Under the pieces are notes generated by a model, which made no database searches, was not told the origin of the DNA, and saw only the letters and a program-made list of their open reading frames with translations. Source: a virus. Taken from it: a stretch of DNA of 27,746 nucleotides. The stretch is taken from the IMG/VR virus record IMGVR_UViG_3300042290_000283, positions 1 through 27,746 of that record; one strand, given 5' to 3'. The position numbers were made by a program, and so were the translations under genes. Below, in pieces: positions 5,322 to 15,100 of the stretch (positions within the stretch are counted from its first letter, which is position 1; each line of letters opens with the position of its first letter).

Positions 5322-5696
5322 ATGGATTTTGAACAAAAAATATTCGGTCAGAAATCATTTTCTGATCTTTTAAAGAATATATACGATAATTCTCGAGAAA
5401 AGGAAAAACAAATAAAAGATTTAATTACAAGTCTTAAACCATTAGTAACTGATACTCAATCGGCTCTAATGGTTGTTCCGTTGATTAAAGAGTATCTTGA
5501 TGTATCTGTTAAAAATGATGATTCATTAATTAAAATGGCTGGAATTGTACAACGTGCTATGAATAATAGTGGTGGTGGTTCTGATGATTTTTTAAGTGAA
5601 GCTGAACTAGACCAAATTAGAGGTGAAGTCCAAAAAATTGGTGATAGTATAAATAAACCAATAGAAAATAAAATAAATGAGGACAGCAAGAGCTAG
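5322..5696 (+). CDS. Conserved-looking hypothetical, baseplate operon
   Basis: The 124 aa are helical and acidic, with a coiled-coil N-terminal half (YDNSREKEKQIKDLITSLKPL), a central hydrophobic segment and a Gly/Ser linker (NNSGGGSDD) before a final helix. No family is recognised. Its last 20 nt overlap the gp5-like gene in another frame, which argues for translational coupling and a shared role in building the baseplate hub. Being first behind the sigma factor gene and a late-motif-like gap, it probably opens the late operon. A chaperone or hub-assembly factor is plausible but unproven. Confidence 0.55.
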   Translation: MDFEQKIFGQKSFSDLLKNIYDNSREKEKQIKDLITSLKPLVTDTQSALMVVPLIKEYLDVSVKNDDSLIKMAGIVQRAMNNSGGGSDDFLSEAELDQIRGEVQKIGDSINKPIENKINEDSKS

Positions 5697-6861
5697 TATT
5701 GGAGGTAGTTTAAGTAATCAACTAGGAGGTACTTCAATTTCTAATAATTCTTTATATTCAGTTGGTAAAGTCTTTGCTGTAATTATGGATGAAAATACTC
5801 CTGGTAAGGAAGTATTTCAAAAATATGGAGAGTGGGGAGGAGTTGGTACTATATTTTATCTAGATTATCCAACTAATAAAAATACATCAAATGTTAGGCT
5901 CATAGATTGTAAAGTAGCTAAAAATTTTTTCCCAAATCAAAAACATATTCCTTTACGAGAAGAATTAGTATTATTATTTGATCTTCCATCTCCTGATACC
6001 CAAGATAATCAATATAAAAATGAAAAATATTATATAAGTGTAATTAATCTATGGAATAATAATCACCATAATTCCCAACCAGCTAATAATTTAACTAATG
6101 ATATTAAATTGGGGGGTACATTTACTGAAAATTCAAATATAAATCCACTACTTCCTTTTGAAGGAGATACTATATTTGAAGGTAGAAATGGAAATTCTTT
6201 ACGTTTTTCAAGTACAACAAAATATAATACAAATGAGAATTTCTGGAGTATTACTGGGGGTAATGGTGATCCTATAACATTAATTACAAATGGTCATGGT
6301 TTTCAACCTGATTCTCTTAAACCGTATGTAGAAGATCCTAATATAGATAAATCATCTATATATCTTACATCAACTCAAAAAATTCCCTTAAGGATTAGAA
6401 CCTTAAAGTCAAATAAGTTATTTAATCCTATATCCCCTGAATTATATATTAATTCCCAAGTTATATTATCTGGGGATAGAGTAGTATTAAATGCAAAAAA
6501 TGATGAAATATTATTATATGCTAATGGAATTGGTTTATCTTCATCTAATACTATTTATTTAAACTCTTCAAAAGATATATTATTAGAAGCTCCTAAAATT
6601 ATTCTAGGATTAGACCCACTAGGTAATATAGCAGTTGAACCTTTATTAAAAGGTAATGAAACTGTAAAATTATTATCACATATAATTAAAGAATTAAAAA
6701 ACCTATCAACCGCGTTATCATCAGTAGTTTCAACTCCTCCAGGAACTCCATTAATATCTGTTAATAAAGCTGGATTGTCATTAATAACATCGTTAAATTA
6801 TATAACAGCAGAAACACAGGATTTACAAACTTTATTATCTTCTAAATCCTATACTATATGA
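5677..6861 (+). CDS. gp5: Baseplate hub/spike protein, gp5-like
   Basis: This 394-aa protein is a central spike candidate. Residues about 27-130 look like the OB-fold of T4 gp5/VgrG (SVGKVFAVIMDE, VGTIFYLDYP, LVLLFDLPSP). Next come the conserved LPFEGDTIFEGRNGNSLRFS stretch and a GDPITLITNG segment typical of T4-like phage gp5. From about residue 230 to 310 short alternating strands (VILSGDRVVLNA, ILLYANGIGLSS, TIYLNSS, ILLEAPKIILG) suit the triple-stranded beta-helix needle. T4 gp5 (575 aa) has a lysozyme domain between these parts; none is visible here. It would form the membrane-piercing trimer under the tail tube. The start overlaps the previous gene and the stop overlaps the next start (ATGA). 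Confidence 0.75.
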   Translation: MRTARASIGGSLSNQLGGTSISNNSLYSVGKVFAVIMDENTPGKEVFQKYGEWGGVGTIFYLDYPTNKNTSNVRLIDCKVAKNFFPNQKHIPLREELVLLFDLPSPDTQDNQYKNEKYYISVINLWNNNHHNSQPANNLTNDIKLGGTFTENSNINPLLPFEGDTIFEGRNGNSLRFSSTTKYNTNENFWSITGGNGDPITLITNGHGFQPDSLKPYVEDPNIDKSSIYLTSTQKIPLRIRTLKSNKLFNPISPELYINSQVILSGDRVVLNAKNDEILLYANGIGLSSSNTIYLNSSKDILLEAPKIILGLDPLGNIAVEPLLKGNETVKLLSHIIKELKNLSTALSSVVSTPPGTPLISVNKAGLSLITSLNYITAETQDLQTLLSSKSYTI

Positions 6862-8213
6862 TACTTGATAAATTAATTCCTAAAAAAGAAGATGTTAAAG
6901 GATTAGCTAATGGAACTAAAGAAAATTTAGTTAGTAATGCTAAACGTTATTTAGATTTAAAAAACGGTCCATTAAAGGAAAGCTTTGAATTAGCAAAAAC
7001 AGCAGCAATATCAAAACTAATATCTGAATCAAAAGATTTAGGTAATAAAATATTAGATGTTGAAGTACGAGCAAGAAAAGCCTCATCTAAAGTTAATAAA
7101 GATAAATCTTTAACTGAATTTGAAAAAGGAATTAAAATCCAACTAATAGAAAATTCTCGTACTGACGAATTAAAAATTTTAGGTGATAATTTAAATATTA
7201 AACGTTTAGAATTACAAAACCAACCTAAAGCATATTTAAATCAATTAAAAACAAACTATTTAACTAAAAAACGACTTCTTTTAGATAAATCGGAAGCTGC
7301 TAAAAATTTTGTAAAATTTGGCAATAAACCAAAAGTTAATCCAACTTCTATAATTTTAGCATTAGGTGCGGTATCTAATTTTATTATAGCTAATACTACT
7401 ATAAGTAATAAAAAAATTGAAAATTTAGTAGATAGAGTTAATGATTTTATTCGTAACATCCAAAATGAAGGTGATATCACAAAAGCAAGATTATTAGTAA
7501 GTAATGCTAAAACAATTATAGGACAAAATAGAGAACGATTAAAAAAAATTAAACAGATTGTGGATGTGGTTCAATTACTACTTCCTATACTTGATGTAAT
7601 CTTAGCATTATTTAAAATAAATCCAATTCCTACTACTTTTGCTACTGTAGGTATTACTACGTTAGCGGCTAATAAAGATAAAAAATTAGAAGATATTAAA
7701 TTAGCACTAGTAGTTTTACTAGGAATTATATCTCAGATTTTAGCAGAATTACTTAGAGATTTAGATTATCAAGAGAGTAGATTACTACCTATAGATGATT
7801 TATTAACTAATAATCCTGAATCTCTTCTACCTGAATCAAATACTGGTCCTAATCCATCTACAAGTAATCCATCTGATTCTTTAAGTAGTAGTAATAATAG
7901 TGCTGAAGATAGATTTAATGCGAAAAATTCTTTAGATCCTATAGAAGATTTATTAGATCAATATAGTAGTAAAGAAATATTAGGTAATGGGTTGGGTTAT
8001 TTAGAAGGATATGATTATAAAGGATTTAGATTTTTTGTACGTGAAGAAGTTAATTCTAGATTTGTAGTAAAGGGCAACAAACGTAGATATATGATAGCTA
8101 AGAATAGATTGGATCAAGAAGTATTACAAAGTTCATACTCGTTTACTTTAGAACCTGATGTATTAGCTGAAGAATTAAAATTATTAATAGACCAAAAGGG
8201 TCTCGTAGCTTAA
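6858..8213 (+). CDS. Unknown hub-operon protein, 451 aa
   Basis: No family is recognised. Residues 1-165 are highly charged and helical, rich in Lys and Leu. About 170-300 hold several hydrophobic stretches (IILALGAVSNFIIAN, VVQLLLPILDVILALF, LALVVLLGIISQILAELL) that could be membrane helices or buried amphipathic helices. Then comes a disordered Ser/Asn/Pro linker (NTGPNPSTSNPSDS). The C-terminal 80 residues form a compact mixed domain (YKGFRFFVREE, SRFVVKGNKRRYMIA). ATGA overlap with gp5 suggests coupled synthesis. A protein released through the spike into the host membrane, or a hub component, would suit the hydrophobic middle. Both are inference. Confidence 0.55.
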   Translation: MILDKLIPKKEDVKGLANGTKENLVSNAKRYLDLKNGPLKESFELAKTAAISKLISESKDLGNKILDVEVRARKASSKVNKDKSLTEFEKGIKIQLIENSRTDELKILGDNLNIKRLELQNQPKAYLNQLKTNYLTKKRLLLDKSEAAKNFVKFGNKPKVNPTSIILALGAVSNFIIANTTISNKKIENLVDRVNDFIRNIQNEGDITKARLLVSNAKTIIGQNRERLKKIKQIVDVVQLLLPILDVILALFKINPIPTTFATVGITTLAANKDKKLEDIKLALVVLLGIISQILAELLRDLDYQESRLLPIDDLLTNNPESLLPESNTGPNPSTSNPSDSLSSSNNSAEDRFNAKNSLDPIEDLLDQYSSKEILGNGLGYLEGYDYKGFRFFVREEVNSRFVVKGNKRRYMIAKNRLDQEVLQSSYSFTLEPDVLAEELKLLIDQKGLVA

Positions 8214-8220
8214 TATTTAT
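8210..8220 (+). promoter_or_regulatory. TTAATATTTAT over a stop codon, copy 1
   Basis: The motif contains the TAA stop of the 451-aa gene and lies 4 nt before the next ATG (AACC spacer). It is one of four identical 11-mers at gene ends. If it is a promoter -10 box the transcript would be nearly leaderless. The role is unproven. Confidence 0.35.
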
Positions 8221-8224
8221 AACC

Positions 8225-8533
8225 ATGAAAGTAGACGTATTTAAAAAACTTATCAAAGAAGCTGTTCGTGAAGTTCTAAGAGAAGAACTATCACAAGTTA
8301 AACCTACTCCCATACAAGAAAATAGAACTATGAGTTTCACTACTCAGGATGTTGATATGGTAGCATATAGACAAAATTTAGCAGCTTCTATAGGATTAAC
8401 AACTCCTCATCAACAATCTTATTCTAAACCCCAATCTCCATCAACCGGAAATCCATATTTAGATATTATAGCTGAAACAGCATCTACTATGACTCCTCAA
8501 GATTTAGCAGCAATGAGACAATATAACGAATAA
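8225..8533 (+). CDS. Small protein with amphipathic N-terminal helix
   Basis: The 102-aa protein starts with a strongly amphipathic, charged helix (VFKKLIKEAVREVLREEL), followed by a Pro/Gln/Ser-rich linker (SYSKPQSPSTGNP) and a final helix (MTPQDLAAMRQY). No family is recognised. Its helix resembles N-terminal leaders on genes at the 3' end of the window and contains LIKE-A, close to the prohead protease consensus (I/L)xE followed by a small residue. It sits between the hub genes and gp25, 2 nt before gp25, so a baseplate or assembly role is the other reading. Confidence 0.55.
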   Translation: MKVDVFKKLIKEAVREVLREELSQVKPTPIQENRTMSFTTQDVDMVAYRQNLAASIGLTTPHQQSYSKPQSPSTGNPYLDIIAETASTMTPQDLAAMRQYNE

Positions 8534-8535
8534 AT

Positions 8536-8946
8536 ATGCCAATACCTCAAGTAATAAAAATAGATCCTAGAGATTTAGATAAGAATATATCTATAGGTAT
8601 AGCTTTACCTTTTAATGCTGGGGGAGTATTTCCTAAAACTTATTCAACTAAAGAACAAATTAAATCTAATTTAATTAATCTTTTATTAACATATAAAGGA
8701 GAAAGAATTGAAAATCCTGAATTTGGAGCTGATTTACCTAGATTATTATTTGAACCTATAAGTGATAATACTTTTTATAAGATAGAAAATCAAATATTAA
8801 CTAATGTAGGTATTTATATTCCTGAAATTACTATTATTAATATAGAAATTAATCCTGATACTGATAATAATTCAATTTTAATAAAAATAGATTACAAATT
8901 AAATATTTCAGGACAACAGGATAATATTATAATCGAATTACAATGA
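8536..8946 (+). CDS. gp25: Baseplate wedge protein gp25
   Basis: A 136-aa member of the gp25/GPW family, close in size to T4 gp25 (132 aa). The signature region is visible: TKEQIKSNLINLLLTYKGER, then ENPEFGADLPRLLFEPI, followed by the helix TFYKIENQIL and strands typical of the fold (EITIINIEIN, SILIKIDYKL). The E-P-x-F-G-x-x-L motif is the hallmark. gp25 binds the sheath-initiating end of the wedge and, with gp6 and gp7, forms the baseplate inner ring. The stop overlaps the gp6 start by ATGA, a usual gp25-gp6 arrangement. Its name as a lysozyme-like protein is historical, and no activity is implied. Confidence 0.9.
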   Translation: MPIPQVIKIDPRDLDKNISIGIALPFNAGGVFPKTYSTKEQIKSNLINLLLTYKGERIENPEFGADLPRLLFEPISDNTFYKIENQILTNVGIYIPEITIINIEINPDTDNNSILIKIDYKLNISGQQDNIIIELQ

Positions 8947-10763
8947 TAAATGAGGATAAAAATATTAAATATGTAAATAAAACTTTTAGTGATTTTAAAC
9001 TATCACTTCAAGAATTTGCAAAAAGTTATTTTCCTACAATATATAATGACTTTTCAGAAGCGTCCCCCGGGAATATGTTTATTGAAATGGCATCTTATGT
9101 TGGTGATGTATCCTCATTTTATATTGATTCTCAAATTCAAGAGAATTTTTTACTATTAGCTAAGGAAAAAGAAAGTTTATATAATTTAGCTTACTCATTC
9201 GGTTACCGTCCTAAAGCATCATATGCTTCTAATACTATAGTCGACATATATCAACTCCTTCCCAGTATAATTAGTGGATCCAATTCATTTCCTGATTTAT
9301 CTTATTCTCTTAGAGTACCTGAAAGTACTATTATAACTAGTAATACAACTAATCAACAATTTTTAACTACTACAGCTATTGATTTTTCAGATACTAGTTC
9401 TGCTGAGATATCATTTGTTGATAATAATTACTACTTAATTAAAAAATCTACTAATGCTATATCAGCTAATATTAATACAATTGATATAGATTTTACAGAT
9501 TCTATAAAGTTTAATTCTATTACTATTGAAGATGAAAATATAATTCAAATATTAAATGTTACTGATAGTGATGGAAATAGATGGTATGAAGTTCCATATT
9601 TAGCTCAAGAAACATTGTTTACTTCTTCTATTAATCCTACTTCTGGAAGTGATGGTGGAATTAATTACTTACTATCATTAAATAAAGTACCTAGAAGATT
9701 TGTTACTCGTTTAAAACCTGATAATAAACTAGAATTACAATTTGGTGCTGGAATATCTAGTGGTTCTTCAGATGTATCAATATTACCAACCCCAGATAAT
9801 ATAAATTTAGGATTGGTATCAAGTGTATCTGATAAAATCGATGATTATAATAAAGCTTCTATATTTTTTACTAAAAGTTATGGATTAGTTCCTCAAAATA
9901 CAACACTAACAGTTAAATATTTATCTGGAGGTGGGTTATCTTCTAATGTAGAAGCTAATGTATTAACATCTATTGATACAACTAATATTGACTTTAAATT
10001 TACTCCATCAGATATTAATTTACAAAATACAGTATTAGATAGTATTGTATGTAATAATCCTATACCTGCTACTGGAGGTAGAGGTGGTGATACTATAGAA
10101 GAAATAAGATTAAATGCTTTAAATTCATTTTCATCTCAAAATAGAGCAGTAACTAAAGAAGACTATATTGTTCGTACTTTAAGTTTACCGTCTCAATATG
10201 GAAGTATATCTAAAGCATATATTACTCAAGAAACTTATAATAATATTGGAAATTTAATTAAAGATAATCCATTAAGTTTAGATTTATATGTTTTGGGGTA
10301 TAATTCATCTAAACAATTAGTTAATGCTAATTCAACATTGAAATCAAATTTAAAAACATATATTAATGAATATAGAATGATTACTGATGCTATAAACATT
10401 AAGGACGCATTTTATATTAATATAGGATTAAATTTTGAAATATTTGGGGATTTAAGTTATAATAGTAAAGAATTATTATCTTCTTGCATATCTTCATTAA
10501 AAACATACTTTTCAATAGACTCATGGCAGATTAATCAACCTATTATAATATCGGAGATTAATTCGCTTTTATTAAAAGTACCTGGCGTACAATCTATAGG
10601 CAAAATTGAAATAGTAAATAAGCAAGGTGGAAATTATTCTCCATACGGATATGATATATATAGTGCTACTAGAAATGGAATTGTATATCCATCTATAGAT
10701 CCTAGTATATTTGAAGTAAGATTTCCTGATATTGATATAAATGGTAGAGTAATCGCATATTAA
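8943..10763 (+). CDS. gp6: Baseplate wedge protein gp6
   Basis: This 606-aa protein resembles T4 gp6 (660 aa), the wedge subunit that forms the inner dodecameric ring (J-like family). The N-terminus shows the expected segments: TFSDFKLSLQEFAKSYFP, DFSEASPGNMFIEMASYVGD, then a helix with QIQENFLLLA and LAYSFGYRPKAS. The middle is beta-rich. From about residue 375 TGGRGGDTIEEIRLNALNSF and AVTKEDYIVRTL are typical of the J/gp6 domain, and IIISEINSLLLKVPGVQSI marks the C-terminal domain. Arg codons are AGA in 11 of 14 cases. It is coupled to gp25 by ATGA overlap and followed after 2 nt by the next tail gene. Confidence 0.85.
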   Translation: MINEDKNIKYVNKTFSDFKLSLQEFAKSYFPTIYNDFSEASPGNMFIEMASYVGDVSSFYIDSQIQENFLLLAKEKESLYNLAYSFGYRPKASYASNTIVDIYQLLPSIISGSNSFPDLSYSLRVPESTIITSNTTNQQFLTTTAIDFSDTSSAEISFVDNNYYLIKKSTNAISANINTIDIDFTDSIKFNSITIEDENIIQILNVTDSDGNRWYEVPYLAQETLFTSSINPTSGSDGGINYLLSLNKVPRRFVTRLKPDNKLELQFGAGISSGSSDVSILPTPDNINLGLVSSVSDKIDDYNKASIFFTKSYGLVPQNTTLTVKYLSGGGLSSNVEANVLTSIDTTNIDFKFTPSDINLQNTVLDSIVCNNPIPATGGRGGDTIEEIRLNALNSFSSQNRAVTKEDYIVRTLSLPSQYGSISKAYITQETYNNIGNLIKDNPLSLDLYVLGYNSSKQLVNANSTLKSNLKTYINEYRMITDAINIKDAFYINIGLNFEIFGDLSYNSKELLSSCISSLKTYFSIDSWQINQPIIISEINSLLLKVPGVQSIGKIEIVNKQGGNYSPYGYDIYSATRNGIVYPSIDPSIFEVRFPDIDINGRVIAY

Positions 10764-10765
10764 AA

Positions 10766-11839
10766 ATGGCTGTATATAAAATATTTCCCGAAAAAGACGC
10801 ATCAATATATTCTTATTTTCCAACAAAAAATGCTGGATTAGATGAAATATTAGATATTAGTTTATATTATTCTATATTAAGCACAGCTGAGGTATCAAGA
10901 GCTTTACTATCATTCCCTAATTCACAGATTTCTGATGTATTAAATAATAAAATATTATCATCTAATTATAAAGCATACTTAAAATTATATTTGGCTAATG
11001 CTTCTGAAATTCCATTAGACTATACATTATTTTGTCACCCTATTTCAGGTTCTTGGAATATGGGTACTGGTAGAGCAGCAAATGTTCCTGCTACAACTAA
11101 TGGTGTAAGTTGGTTTTATCGGGATGTGATGAGTGGTAGTGTATTTAATGCTGCTGTTAATGGGGTTACATCTTCATATTCTAATAATGTTGGTGGAGGA
11201 GTTTGGTTTACTGGGAGTAATTTAGTAGCTACTCAATCATTTACATACGCTACTAATAAAGATATTGAATTGGATATAACTAATGCTATAAGTTCCAGTT
11301 TTTATCAAAATGGATTTATAATTAAACATTCTAAATCATTAGAATTTTCAACAAGTTCATTTTTTGAGACTAAATATTTTTCAGCTGATACCCATACTAT
11401 CTATCCTCCATGTTTAGAATTTAGATGGAATGATTTTGTGTATAATACGGGTTCATTATCTGTAGTTCAATCTGATAATATATCAATATCTTTATCTAAT
11501 AATAAAGGCGAATTCCAAGAAGATTCAGTAAATCGTTTCAAAATAAATGTTAGAGATAGATTTCCAACAAGAACATTCCAAACATCTTCAGTATATTTAA
11601 ATAATAAAATCCTCCCAACATCTTCATATTATGCTATTAAAGATATTAAAACTGAAGAATTTGTGATAGATTTTGATACTACTTATACTAAATTATCTGC
11701 TAATACAACTGGTAATTATTTTGATTTATATATGAATGGTTTACAACCTGAAAGATATTATGCCATTGTTATTAAATCTATAATTAGTGGAAGTACCGTA
11801 GTATTTGAAGATAATAATTATTTTAAAGTTATAAGATAA
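10766..11839 (+). CDS. Baseplate/tail protein, DNRLRE-like
   Basis: This 357-aa beta-rich protein opens with IFPEKDASIYSYFPTKNAGLDEIL, which resembles the start of DNRLRE/CBM96 jelly-roll domains (KDA.I....P..N.G). SRALLSF, YLKLYLANASEIPLDYTL and ELDITNAIS appear at the places where those domains have strands. The C-terminal half is Ser/Tyr/Asn-rich with an Ig-like look (NNKILPTSSYYAI, YYAIVIKSI). Such domains bind carbohydrate or act as structural beta-sandwiches. Between gp6 and the large structural gene it is most likely a baseplate periphery or fibre-attachment protein. Virion location is inferred from operon position; the domain match is by eye. Confidence 0.55.
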   Translation: MAVYKIFPEKDASIYSYFPTKNAGLDEILDISLYYSILSTAEVSRALLSFPNSQISDVLNNKILSSNYKAYLKLYLANASEIPLDYTLFCHPISGSWNMGTGRAANVPATTNGVSWFYRDVMSGSVFNAAVNGVTSSYSNNVGGGVWFTGSNLVATQSFTYATNKDIELDITNAISSSFYQNGFIIKHSKSLEFSTSSFFETKYFSADTHTIYPPCLEFRWNDFVYNTGSLSVVQSDNISISLSNNKGEFQEDSVNRFKINVRDRFPTRTFQTSSVYLNNKILPTSSYYAIKDIKTEEFVIDFDTTYTKLSANTTGNYFDLYMNGLQPERYYAIVIKSIISGSTVVFEDNNYFKVIR

Positions 11840-12177
11840 TGGCTCAAATATCATTTGATAAATCTGTTTTTAATAAAGGTGATTTTAATAAATTAGTTAA
11901 TAGAAATTTTAGCCAATTAATTAATAATTTAGATAATCAAGAAGCTATATCATTTACTCTTGAAGATTTCTTTCAACTCTATGAAAATTTATTCATTCAA
12001 ATTCCAAAAGAAGGAGATATAGATTCTCATAGATATATGCTGAATAGAGCTGCTGAATATTTAGGAATTAAATTAGCTGATGAAACTGATATTCAAGCAT
12101 TATTAAATGAAATAACTGTATTAAGAAATGATTTATTAGCTTCTAATAAAACTTTAGCTGAATTAAATAAAAGATAA
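11839..12177 (+). CDS. Small baseplate-operon protein
   Basis: A 112-aa acidic, mostly helical protein with a C-terminal coiled coil (ALLNEITVLRNDLLASNKTLAEL). Segments such as FNKGDFNKLVNRNFSQLINNL and DSHRYMLNRAAEYLGI are distinct, but I do not recognise the family. TAATG overlaps on both sides (start in the previous stop, stop in the next start) bind it tightly into the baseplate operon. A small wedge or assembly protein is the simple inference. The start is secure because no other ATG fits the overlap. Confidence 0.6.
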   Translation: MAQISFDKSVFNKGDFNKLVNRNFSQLINNLDNQEAISFTLEDFFQLYENLFIQIPKEGDIDSHRYMLNRAAEYLGIKLADETDIQALLNEITVLRNDLLASNKTLAELNKR

Positions 12178-15100
12178 TGGCTGATAATATTAAAATTATA
12201 GGTAATATTGGAGATATTGAACGAATATCTAGATTTAAGGTTGAAGATCTTAATTTATTAGCTTCTAATAATCTAAAGCAGTCATTTGGTTTTCAAGATG
12301 ACTATATTGAATTTTTTGCATATGATGAGTCTAACTTCATATCATATATAGATTATAATTACCGTAACTTCAAATTACCTTCAGATTCATATATTGGAAC
12401 TAATTCTAATCAGACACTTCCTATAATTGAAATAGACCCTATTAACGATTTAACTAATTTAGGATATACTACAGGTACTTTTAAAACCCAATACAATTTC
12501 TTTAAAAGAAAAATATCAGATTTTAATGCTGATTTATTTATTGACGAAATATCAGAAGATAGGACCGAAATTAGGGTTAATTCTGTAGTTATTTCTGCTG
12601 AAGATTTAATTGCTCAATCTCAAATATTAATAAATGATTCTGATTCTTCTACATATGAGAAATTATATTTATTAAATTTTAATAATAATTTACAACAAGT
12701 AGCAGTAAATATAGCAATCGATAATACTAATTCAACAGTATTATTTAAATTATATGAGCCTTTAGATCCTTCTATTGAAGTTAAAACATCATTATGGGTA
12801 GTTGAAGAAATTACTGAGCCCTATGTATTTAATATTGATTTAGATACACTAATAGTTTTACCTCCTATCCCAAAATTAAGACGTCCTAATTTTGATATTG
12901 AAGTTGATGTAAAAAATATATTACCAACGGGATATGAAAACTATTCTTCTCTTATATCTTCATTAACTGGATCATCATATTACAATGCATTAAATTATAT
13001 AAATGATAATTCATATGATTTAAATATTGATTATACATCATTTGAAAACTTTATCCATTTTAGTTCAGCTAAAAAAAGATTAGATGTTTTTAATTATAAA
13101 TTAGGATTAATAGAATCATATAATAGCAATATAAATAATATATTATCCTCTAATAGTTCTTCTTTTTTATCTAATCAAGAAACTTCATCTTTAAAATTAA
13201 AAATAGATGATATCATATCTAAATTTGATGGGTTTGAACATTATTTATATTTTGAATCTGGTTCTAAAGCATGGCCAAAATCAACTAATTTAAAACCATA
13301 CACTAATAGATTTATAAATAAACTATTTTACCAACCTGTTAAATCTCCAGTTTGGAATTTTACACATAGTTTAAATGAATTACCTCAAGTAATATCAATA
13401 TATTCAGGGTCTGGAGAGTTATTAGTAACTCAATCTTCTACTGTAGGAATTAATACTTTATCGTTAACTTTTGATACTACTTCTAGTGGGTATGTTGTTT
13501 TATCGTCTCCAAGTACATCAACATGGTATAATTCATATACCTCATCCGCTGCTAATTATGATGAAGAAAATTTAGATTGGTTATATAATATAATTCCTAA
13601 CTATATAAAAAATGATCCTGATAATTATCAATCATATTATGATTTTGTAGATATGATTGGTCATTATTTTGACAATGTGTGGATTTATATTACATCAATT
13701 AATGAATTATACAATGCTGATAACAATTTAGAAAAAGGTATTTCTAAAGATATTGTATATGATACTTTGCGTTCATTGGGTGTTGCCTTATATAATAGTA
13801 AGGGAGGAGAAGATTTTACTAATTATATAGAAGGAACAAATAGTGGAAGTGTAATTTTCAATGATGCCGACCCTTCAATGTTTTCAGTAACTAGTAGTTT
13901 TTTAAATAATATTCCTCGAAAAGATTTAGTATCTGAATTATATAAACGAATATATCATAATCTTCCTTTATTATTAAAAAATAAAGGAACTACAGTTGGA
14001 TTACAAAACTTAATAACTACATTCGGAATTACAGGTAGTGTGTTTTCTCCTAAAGAATTCGGAGGAACAACTAAATCTGGATTACTTAAAGGATATGATA
14101 ATGATAAAATAACCATTCAAAATAATACTATTACAGGTAGTATTTTATCTCCATTTGTATCAGTACAACAATCCCCTACCTCTTCAAATAATTTTGCATC
14201 AACAGACTTACATTTTGTAGATTTATCATTTAGTCCACAAAATGAACTAAACAAGCGAATATCATCTTCTATTGCTATAACTAACCCAACATTTTCATTA
14301 GATGATTATATTGGTGATCCTAGATTAGCCGAATCATCATCTTATAATCTATTAGATACTCAAAAAAATAGATTTATCTCATCTAGTGCGGCTATATCAG
14401 GAAGTGCTAAACGATTAGATTATAAGGGATTCTTTGAATTAGTAAAGTATTTTGACAATAGTTTATTTAAAATGTTAAAGGATTTTACTCCTACTAGAAC
14501 TAACACTTTAACTGGAATAACAATCCAATCTCCAGTTCTTGAAAGAAATAAAATTAAATCCTTTAAGCCTAAATTAAATAATCAAAATATACTTGATGCT
14601 AGCTACAATAGTCCTGTTATTTCTGAAGATAATAGTTATTATTACAATAAAATAGAAGGAAATAAATCCTCATTTTATACAGGACAAATTTTAGGTTCAT
14701 ATTTAAATATTAATAATTATTACGAAAATTCAAATCCAAATCCTTACTTATTTAATGTTGGAAATGTTGATTTGCATCAATTTCAAAATACTGATTTTAA
14801 TGTTGTATTAAATAATGTATCTTCTAATTTAAAATCAAAATCAAGATTTAAAATAGAAAACATATACTCTACTTCTCAAGTATTAGATAGTGGTACTAGA
14901 ATATCTTCAAGTGTTGAATTACAAGATAGTTATGCTACATTAATGGGACATAAACGTTCTCGTTATGAAGGAACAAAATTAACTAGTTTGAAATATAATA
15001 CTTATTCTTCCCAATCCTCTGTTTGGGTTGGGGATAATTCGTTTGGTAAAACTGCAGCTATTGATAATTATTCAAATCAAATAGGTATATTTACCCAAAT

